NCBI GenBank assembly: GCA_005402585.1
Contig: BIFP01000015.1
Span: 82,150 to 146,149, forward strand
Source of the DNA: Micromonosporaceae bacterium KJ-029
GTDB lineage: Bacteria > Actinomycetota > Actinomycetes > Mycobacteriales > Micromonosporaceae
DNA length: 64,000 bases
Reading direction: 5' to 3'
The position numbers and the translations under genes were made by a program. The notes beneath the pieces are model-generated. The model had not been told where the DNA came from. It saw nothing but the letters and a program-made list of their open reading frames with translations, and made no database searches. Shown in pieces: positions 58,760-64,000 of this stretch (position 1 is its first letter; each line of letters begins with the position of its first letter).

Positions 58760-59701
58760 GTGGTGCTGCTGGCCGCCCTCGCCGTGGTCGGTCTCCGGGT
58801 GCTCAGCGCCCGGTACGAGCGCACGATCACCCGGGAACAACTGCTGGACCCGAGCGCCCGCGCCGGCCGCACCAACCGGGACGGCCCCCTCAACTACCTG
58901 CTCATCGGCTCGGACCGCCGGCCCGGTGACAACACGCCGGAGCAGCGCACCGACACCATCCTGATCGTGCACGTCCCGGCCGGGCTGCGCGAGGGCTACC
59001 TGGTCTCCGTGCCACGCGACCTGCTGGTCACCATCCCGCCCGGCGGCGGCTACCCCGGCGGCGAGGACAAAATCAACACCGCCTACGAGTACGGCGGGAG
59101 CGGCCAGTCCGGCGCGCAGCTGCTCTCGGCCACCCTGGCCCGACTCACCGGGATCCGCTTCGACGGCGCTGCCCTGGTCGACTTCGCCGGCCTACGCAAC
59201 GTGATCGACCTGCTCGGCGGAGTCAACATGTGCGTACGGACCGAGGTGAAGTCGATCCACACCAAGCGGGTCTTCCATCCCGGCTGTCAACGGATGGACG
59301 GCGCGCAGGCGCTCGACTACGTACGCCAGCGCTACGACCTGCCCGGCGGCGACTACGACCGGCAGACCAACCAGCAGCAGTTGCTGGGAGCCATGCTCAG
59401 CCGAGCGGGCGAGACCCAGCTACGCAGCAACCCCGTCCAGCTCCACCGGCTGATCAAGGCGGTCGGCGAGTCCCTGACCCTGGACACCAACGGGGTGCCG
59501 GTGGAAGATCTGCTGCTGGCGCTGCAGGGCCTGTCCACCGACGCGCTTCGCGGCGTGCAGGTGCCGTCGTACCCGCAGACCATCGACCAGGTGTCGTACG
59601 TCGTGCTCGACAACGGGGGCGACGGGTTGTTCGAGGCGGTACGCGCCACCCGGATGTCGCAGTGGGCCGGCGCCCATCCACGCTGGGTCACCCGACTCTG
59701 A
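58760..59701 (+). CDS. LCP family protein 3, 5' end probably disrupted by frameshift
   Basis: 313 residues from GTG 58760, the first possible start in frame, which falls in the middle of the membrane helix (LLGTGLAVVLLAALAVVGLRVL). LCP domain intact: LNYLLIGSDRRPGDN, QRTDTILIVHVPAGL, VSVPRDLLVTIPPGGG, INTAYEYGG, ALDYVRQRYDLPGGDYDRQ. The missing basic tail and half helix lie in another frame at 58639-58710. Either a single-base error in the sequence or a real frameshift; if real, membrane insertion would be impaired. Neighbours suggest envelope glycopolymer attachment. Confidence 0.8.
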   Translation: MVLLAALAVVGLRVLSARYERTITREQLLDPSARAGRTNRDGPLNYLLIGSDRRPGDNTPEQRTDTILIVHVPAGLREGYLVSVPRDLLVTIPPGGGYPGGEDKINTAYEYGGSGQSGAQLLSATLARLTGIRFDGAALVDFAGLRNVIDLLGGVNMCVRTEVKSIHTKRVFHPGCQRMDGAQALDYVRQRYDLPGGDYDRQTNQQQLLGAMLSRAGETQLRSNPVQLHRLIKAVGESLTLDTNGVPVEDLLLALQGLSTDALRGVQVPSYPQTIDQVSYVVLDNGGDGLFEAVRATRMSQWAGAHPRWVTRL

Positions 59702-59783
59702 CCCGCCCTGGCCGGCGCACCGCCGACACCCCGGGCGGCGTCGTCGTGCCGGCTGCGCCGTCCACCCCACGGAGGTTCTAGGC

Positions 59784-60128
59784 TTGGTACCCGTGTTCGG
59801 ATCCCAGATACCCACCGTGACCGTGCCCGAGATCACCGACGACACGTACCTGCTCGACGTGCGGGAGGACGACGAGTGGGCAGCCGGTCACGCGCCGACC
59901 GCCCACCACCTGCCGATGATGGAACTGCCGGCCCGGCTCGCCGAGGTCCCGACCGACCGGGATGTCGCGGTCATCTGCCGCTCCGGCGGGCGCTCCGGCC
60001 AGGTCGTCGCGTACCTGATGCGCAACGGCTGGGACCGGGTGCGCAACGTCGCGGGCGGGATGGGCGAGTGGGACGCCGCCGGGCGGCCGGTGATCGGCGC
60101 CGACGGGCAGCCGGGCCGGGTCCTGTAG
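59784..60128 (+). CDS. Rhodanese-like domain protein
   Basis: 114 residues from TTG 59784, supported by GGAGG (59771-59775); GTG 59793 is possible. Single rhodanese domain with the active-site loop VICRSGGRSGQ (catalytic Cys) and YLLDVREDDEWAAGH. Likely a cytoplasmic sulphur carrier or transferase. 10 nt before the next gene. Confidence 0.93.
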   Translation: MVPVFGSQIPTVTVPEITDDTYLLDVREDDEWAAGHAPTAHHLPMMELPARLAEVPTDRDVAVICRSGGRSGQVVAYLMRNGWDRVRNVAGGMGEWDAAGRPVIGADGQPGRVL

Positions 60129-60138
60129 GACGGATCGG

Positions 60139-60930
60139 ATGGTCGGACCCCTCGTCTTCGCGCACCGTGGCGCGTCGTACGACCTGCCGGAGCACACCCT
60201 CGCCGCCTACCTGCGCGCCATCGAAGAGGGCGCCGACGGGCTGGAGTGCGACGTCCGGCTGACCCGCGACGGGCACCTCGTCTGCGTACACGACCGCCGG
60301 CTGGACCGGACCAGCAACGGCCGTGGACTGGTCAGCGCGCGCACCCTCGCCGAGTTGGACGAGCTGGACTTCGGCTCCTGGCACCCGGGCGGCGTACCGG
60401 CCGACGGTGACGAGGTGCTCGACGACTCGCACACCCGGCTGCTCACCCTCGAACGGCTACTGGAAGCCGTCCTAGCCGCCGGCCGGCCGGTTCGGCTGCT
60501 GGTGGAGACCAAGCACCCGTCCCGCTACGGCGGTCACGTCGAGCGCCGGCTGGTCACGATGCTGCGCCGGTACGGTCTGGTCGAACCGCGTCCCGACGAT
60601 CCGGTACGGGTGACGGTGATGTCCTTCTCGCCACTGGCCGTACGCCGGATCCGGGCCCTTGCTCCCGCGCTGCCGACCGTGCTGCTGCTGGAGGTACTGC
60701 CCCGCTGGCTGAACCTGGGCCGGCTGCCGTTCGGCGCCGGCATCGCCGGTCCGGGGATCGGGCTGGTGCGGGCCCGCCCCACGCTGGTGCCGTCGCTACG
60801 GGCGGCCGGCAACCAGGTCTACGTCTGGACCGTGAACGAGCCGGACGATCTCGATCTCGTGCTGGCCGCCGGGGTGGACGGCGTGATCACGGATCGCCCG
60901 GCCCAGACTTTGGCCCGCCTGAATCGATAG
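60139..60930 (+). CDS. Glycerophosphodiester phosphodiesterase
   Basis: 263 residues. GDPD signature FAHRGASYDLPEHTLAAY, metal ligands in LECDVRLTRDGHLVCVHD, later LLVETKHPSRYGG and VWTVNEPDDLD. Hydrolyses glycerophosphodiesters to glycerol phosphate and an alcohol. No signal peptide, so cytoplasmic. Same strand as rhodanese, probably co-transcribed. Could act on products linked to the glycerophosphate cassette at 33 kb, but this is only speculation. Confidence 0.93.
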   Translation: MVGPLVFAHRGASYDLPEHTLAAYLRAIEEGADGLECDVRLTRDGHLVCVHDRRLDRTSNGRGLVSARTLAELDELDFGSWHPGGVPADGDEVLDDSHTRLLTLERLLEAVLAAGRPVRLLVETKHPSRYGGHVERRLVTMLRRYGLVEPRPDDPVRVTVMSFSPLAVRRIRALAPALPTVLLLEVLPRWLNLGRLPFGAGIAGPGIGLVRARPTLVPSLRAAGNQVYVWTVNEPDDLDLVLAAGVDGVITDRPAQTLARLNR

Positions 60931-60977
60931 GCCGGTCGGGGGTGCCCGGGAACGCGAGCGGCAGGCACACTCGGGTC

Positions 60978-62435
60978 ATGCCGGACCGCACCGACTACTC
61001 GGGTCTCATCGCCGGACACACCGTCGTCATCGAGATGATCAACTCGGGTGACGCCGGACTGCCGGTCCTGAACCAGCTGCTCCGGGTGGCGCAGCCGGCG
61101 CTGGGCGCCGCGGGCATGGCATTCGTGGAGTTCGCACCGAGTGGCGGTCGGGTGATCGCCGCCACCGGCGCCGCCGAGTGGACCATCGGCCGGCCGCTGC
61201 CGGCGAGCGACCCGGCCACCGTGTGCCTACTCTCCGGTCCACGGGTGCAGTGCGTACGGACCAGTCACCTGGCCAACCAGCTCGGCGTCGAGCTGGCCGC
61301 ACGTGGCCTGCGGCGGATGGTCGTCTCCCGGGCGGAGATCGGCGGGCACACCGTCGGCAGCCTGCACGCGCTCTACCCGGCCGGCGCCGACGAGCCCAGC
61401 GCCGAACAGCGGGGGGTGGTCGGCTACCTCGGCTCCTGCATCGCGCACATGTACGGCGACCAGAGCGGCCTGCCGGTACACGGCGACGGTCCGGTGGTGG
61501 CGGCGCTCGCCGACGGGCTGGCCGTCGTCGACCGGGACGCCAACGTCCGGCTCTGGAATCCGGCCGCCGCCGAGGTGACCGGACGATCCTCCGCCGAGGC
61601 GCTCAGCAAGCCGCTGCCCTTCCCGCTGCCGCCGTCCGGGCAGGTCCTCGACCACCGGTTGCCGGACGGGCGGTGGCTGCGGATCACCTCTGGCGAGCTG
61701 CCCGGCCCGGGCGCCCTGCGGGTGGTCACCTTCCGGGACATCACCGACCAGCAGCGCCACGACCACGAGCGGGACCTCTTCGTCGCGGTCACCAGTCACG
61801 AACTCCGTACCCCGGTGACCGTCATCAAGGGGTACGCGGACACCCTCACCGACCACTGGGAGTCTCTGAGCGAGGCCGACCGACGGCAGGCGGCCCGGGT
61901 GATCGGACAGCGCGCCAACGAGCTGGCCCGGCTGCTCGACCGGCTGCTCTCCTCCGCCGCCGAGGCGTGGCCGGGTGACGGCCCACCGGGGCCGTTCGAC
62001 CTCGGCGAGACGCTACGGGTGGCGGTCGCCGACCTGCCCTCGGAGCTGCGCCGCCGAGCCACCCTCCAGGTGCCGTCCCAACTGCCCAGGGCGGTCGGCC
62101 ACCGGCAGAGCCTGGCCACCGTGCTGACCGAACTGGCCACGAACGCCGGCAAGTACTCCCCGCCCGGCTCCCCGATCGAGATCAGCGCGGGGGCGGACGG
62201 CCAGACCGTCTGCTTCCGGGTCAGCGACCGCGGCATCGGCGTACGCCCCGAACACGTGGAGCGGGCCTTCGACCGGTTCTGGCAGGGCGACTCCGGTGAC
62301 CGGCGGCGCTATCCCGGCACCGGGCTCGGCCTTTATCTCGTCCGCAGAATCGTTGAACAGCAGAATGGATGGGTATTCCTCCGACCGAGGACGGGCGGGG
62401 GTACGGTCGCAGAGGTGCGGCTGCCTCGCAGGTGA
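60978..62435 (+). CDS. Soluble PAS-domain sensor histidine kinase
   Basis: 485 residues from ATG 60978. No membrane segment. GAF-like (about 20-170), PAS (about 175-265: ALADGLAVVDRDANVRLWNPA), HisKA with phospho-His in FVAVTSHELRTPVTVIKGYA, and HATPase_c (LTELATNAGKYSPPG, SDRGIGVRPEHVERAFDRF, GTGLGLYLVRRIV). No response regulator is adjacent; a single-domain ATPase follows after 34 nt. Confidence 0.92.
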   Translation: MPDRTDYSGLIAGHTVVIEMINSGDAGLPVLNQLLRVAQPALGAAGMAFVEFAPSGGRVIAATGAAEWTIGRPLPASDPATVCLLSGPRVQCVRTSHLANQLGVELAARGLRRMVVSRAEIGGHTVGSLHALYPAGADEPSAEQRGVVGYLGSCIAHMYGDQSGLPVHGDGPVVAALADGLAVVDRDANVRLWNPAAAEVTGRSSAEALSKPLPFPLPPSGQVLDHRLPDGRWLRITSGELPGPGALRVVTFRDITDQQRHDHERDLFVAVTSHELRTPVTVIKGYADTLTDHWESLSEADRRQAARVIGQRANELARLLDRLLSSAAEAWPGDGPPGPFDLGETLRVAVADLPSELRRRATLQVPSQLPRAVGHRQSLATVLTELATNAGKYSPPGSPIEISAGADGQTVCFRVSDRGIGVRPEHVERAFDRFWQGDSGDRRRYPGTGLGLYLVRRIVEQQNGWVFLRPRTGGGTVAEVRLPRR

Positions 62436-62469
62436 TCGTGGGGGTCACAGGGGCGGAAGAGGGGCGGAA

Positions 62470-62916
62470 GTGTCGACGGGAGCGGTCGAACGAGCATGGT
62501 GCGTGGTGGTGCCGCACCATGCCAGCGGGGCTCGGGCCGCCCGGCACCGGCTCGCCGCCGAGCTGGCCGAGGCCGTGTCCCCGGCGGCGCTGGCGGATCT
62601 GGTGGCGGTCCTGGCCGAGCTGGTGGGCAATGCCGTCCGGCACGCCGAGCCACTGCCTGGCGGGGTGGTCCGGGTGGCCTGGCGGCTGCGGATCACGCCC
62701 GAAGGGGCGCAGGTGCAGCTGCGGGTCACCGACGGCGGTGCCGCCGACGGCCCTCGGATCCGCCCGGCGGACGCGGACGCGGCCGACGGTCGCGGCCTGC
62801 ACATTGTCTCCGGCCTGTCCAGCCGGTGGGGCGTGGACCGGGACGGTCTCGGCCAGAGCGTCTGGGCCGACTTCGACCCCGTCCCCGACCGGCCGGGCCT
62901 CGTCGCCGCCAGCTGA
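62470..62916 (+). CDS. Anti-sigma-factor/RsbW-like ATP-binding protein
   Basis: 148 residues from GTG 62470 (GAGGGG ribosome site). HATPase_c_2 fold: LAELVGNAVRHAEPLPGG (N box), RVTDGGAADGPR (D box), DGRGLHIVSGLSSRWGV (G box). Typical of actinobacterial RsbW-like kinases that bind sigma factors or anti-anti-sigma factors. Likely co-transcribed with the PAS kinase. Confidence 0.9.
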   Translation: MSTGAVERAWCVVVPHHASGARAARHRLAAELAEAVSPAALADLVAVLAELVGNAVRHAEPLPGGVVRVAWRLRITPEGAQVQLRVTDGGAADGPRIRPADADAADGRGLHIVSGLSSRWGVDRDGLGQSVWADFDPVPDRPGLVAAS

Positions 62917-63009
62917 GCCCGGAGCACCGGCGCCACCCCGGGCGGCGGATCCCACGTAGGGACGGGTCCCGCCCCCGCCAGCCCGCCAGTGCCTCTAGGC
63001 TGTGTCGCC

Positions 63010-63894
63010 GTGAGCAAGCGTCGAAAGAACCAGCGGGCCGCCGCACCGACCGGTAAGCGGGAGCGGGTGCGGGACGTCTTCGTTCCCCGGCCCTTCGAGG
63101 GCCTGGCCGACGAGCCGGAATGGATCGCCCTACGCGAGCTGGTCCCCGCCGCCTCCGCACCGCTGCGCCTCACCCCGGCGCTGGTGGAGGAGTACGGCGA
63201 CCGGCCGGTCACGCTGGCGACGGTGCTGCCGATGGCCGCCCCCGCGATGAGCCGTACGGACGGGCACATTTTCGTCGGGCTGCAACGGCACCTCCAGTCC
63301 GGCGACGTCTCCCGTGACCTGGCCGAGTCGCTGCTCTGCGCGCTCCGGGTCGAACCGGGTGCCCCGGTTCCGGTGCCACCGCTGCCCGGCCCCGGCCCTC
63401 GACTCCAGGACATCCTGGCCGATGGCCCGCTGGAGATCACCCTGCACGAGGGCTTCGACTTCTGGCTGGTCCCGGAGGCCGCCGAGGACCCGACCGTGCA
63501 GGCGTCCCTGGAACGGGCCAACGCGGCGATCTACCCCACCGTACGGCTGGCTGCGGCGCGGGCGGCGTACTGGTGCCGGGTGCCGGAGAAGGCCCACGTG
63601 CGCTGGGTGCTGCCCGAGGCCGAGGAGGCCGCCCTGGACGCGCTGGCCCGGCTGGGCGCGGCCGGCTCGCTGACCCTCGGCGAGGGGACGAAGTTCGCTG
63701 GCATGTTCCGCGCCCACGGGCGGCTGGTGCCGGTGTGGGACCTGCCCGAGGGCACCCCTGCCGGCGACTGGGAGGACCCGGTGGCCGACTTCGCCAAGCG
63801 GTACGCCGACGCGCTGGCTGAGGCCGGCCCGCTCGACGCGGCGGCCCGGCGCTCCCGGCAGGGTCTGCTCGGCCGCCAGCTCACCCTGCGCTGA
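63010..63894 (+). CDS. DUF5926 family protein
   Basis: 294 residues from GTG 63010. Basic N-terminus (SKRRKNQRAAAPTGKRERV) followed by FVPRPFEGLADEPEWIALRELVPAA, a conserved actinobacterial family (DUF5926, once mis-named SecA-related). Ends LLGRQLTLR. Function unknown; no membrane segment or enzyme motif. Confidence 0.88.
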   Translation: MSKRRKNQRAAAPTGKRERVRDVFVPRPFEGLADEPEWIALRELVPAASAPLRLTPALVEEYGDRPVTLATVLPMAAPAMSRTDGHIFVGLQRHLQSGDVSRDLAESLLCALRVEPGAPVPVPPLPGPGPRLQDILADGPLEITLHEGFDFWLVPEAAEDPTVQASLERANAAIYPTVRLAAARAAYWCRVPEKAHVRWVLPEAEEAALDALARLGAAGSLTLGEGTKFAGMFRAHGRLVPVWDLPEGTPAGDWEDPVADFAKRYADALAEAGPLDAAARRSRQGLLGRQLTLR

Positions 63895-64000
63895 CCGCGG
63901 ACCGGTGTTAAGAGGGCATCTCGTTCGGTTGTGTGAGGGGTGTCGGTTTAGTCGCGCCAGGATGGGGTGGACTCGTGGGTAAGGCGCCGGCTCATGTTGT

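Noticed and set aside
63906..63922. GTTAAGAGGGCATCT as a further copy of the paired repeat
   Set aside because: Only the first 11 bases match, the GGGGCCCC core is missing, and no partner is visible before the window edge.

Overview
The window reads as chromosomal DNA of a high-GC actinomycete, most likely of the Micromonosporaceae (Micromonospora/Salinispora type). Base composition is very GC-rich, GTG and TTG starts are frequent, and TTA codons are almost absent. Typical actinobacterial families are present: XRE-DUF5753/DUF397 pairs, DUF5926, several LCP proteins, a DUF485 plus acetate-symporter pair, and an IdeR/DtxR iron box. Short intergenic elements built on GGAAGGGGCCCC...TTAACGC resemble repeats I associate with Micromonospora. 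The taxonomic call is inference. I see no phage, insertion sequence, CRISPR array or rRNA.

Left part (1-12.6 kb): two tRNAs; an EcsC-like protein with a histone-H1-like Lys/Ala tail; a CPBP membrane protease; a flavohaemoglobin-like reductase preceded by palindromes; a fusion of an XRE DNA-binding domain with an intact-looking peptide deformylase; a FhuF-like [2Fe-2S] protein behind an iron box; a membrane glycosyltransferase and a methyltransferase; a PEBP protein; a third tRNA; a PIG3-type quinone reductase; and a five-copy 21-nt tandem repeat.

Middle (12.6-38 kb): soxR divergent from a split transketolase; a DPM1-like GT2 divergent from a GT39-like membrane enzyme; a secreted SGNH hydrolase with a ricin-type lectin domain; a lipoprotein plus OmpR-type two-component system; thiolase, rhomboid, cyclophilin, CorA, aminotransferase, CBS and NUDIX genes. 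A tight three-gene cassette at 33.1-35.7 kb (CTP:polyol-phosphate cytidylyltransferase, sn-glycerol-1-phosphate dehydrogenase-like enzyme, CDP-alcohol phosphotransferase) could make and transfer a CDP-activated polyol phosphate. It is followed by a GT4 glycosyltransferase and a Fpg/Nei glycosylase.

Right part (38-64 kb): an exopolysaccharide-type sugar transferase; a LytS/LytTR two-component system; a large secreted beta-sandwich repeat protein; two sodium/solute symporters each preceded by a small membrane partner, the first with three DnaA-box-like sites upstream; an ABC exporter; a DUF559 protein; an XRE-DUF5753/DUF397 locus with a zinc-ribbon/flavin-reductase-like fusion; a UDP-glucuronate decarboxylase-like enzyme followed by three LCP phosphotransferases (the third with an apparent 5' frameshift); rhodanese, GDPD, a PAS histidine kinase with an RsbW-like ATPase, and DUF5926. 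Together with the glycosyltransferases, the epimerase and LCP genes suggest investment in cell-envelope glycopolymers.

The most unusual items are the glycerol-1-phosphate-type cassette, the XRE-deformylase fusion, the non-oriC DnaA-box triplet, the LCP frameshift and the families of paired intergenic repeats.
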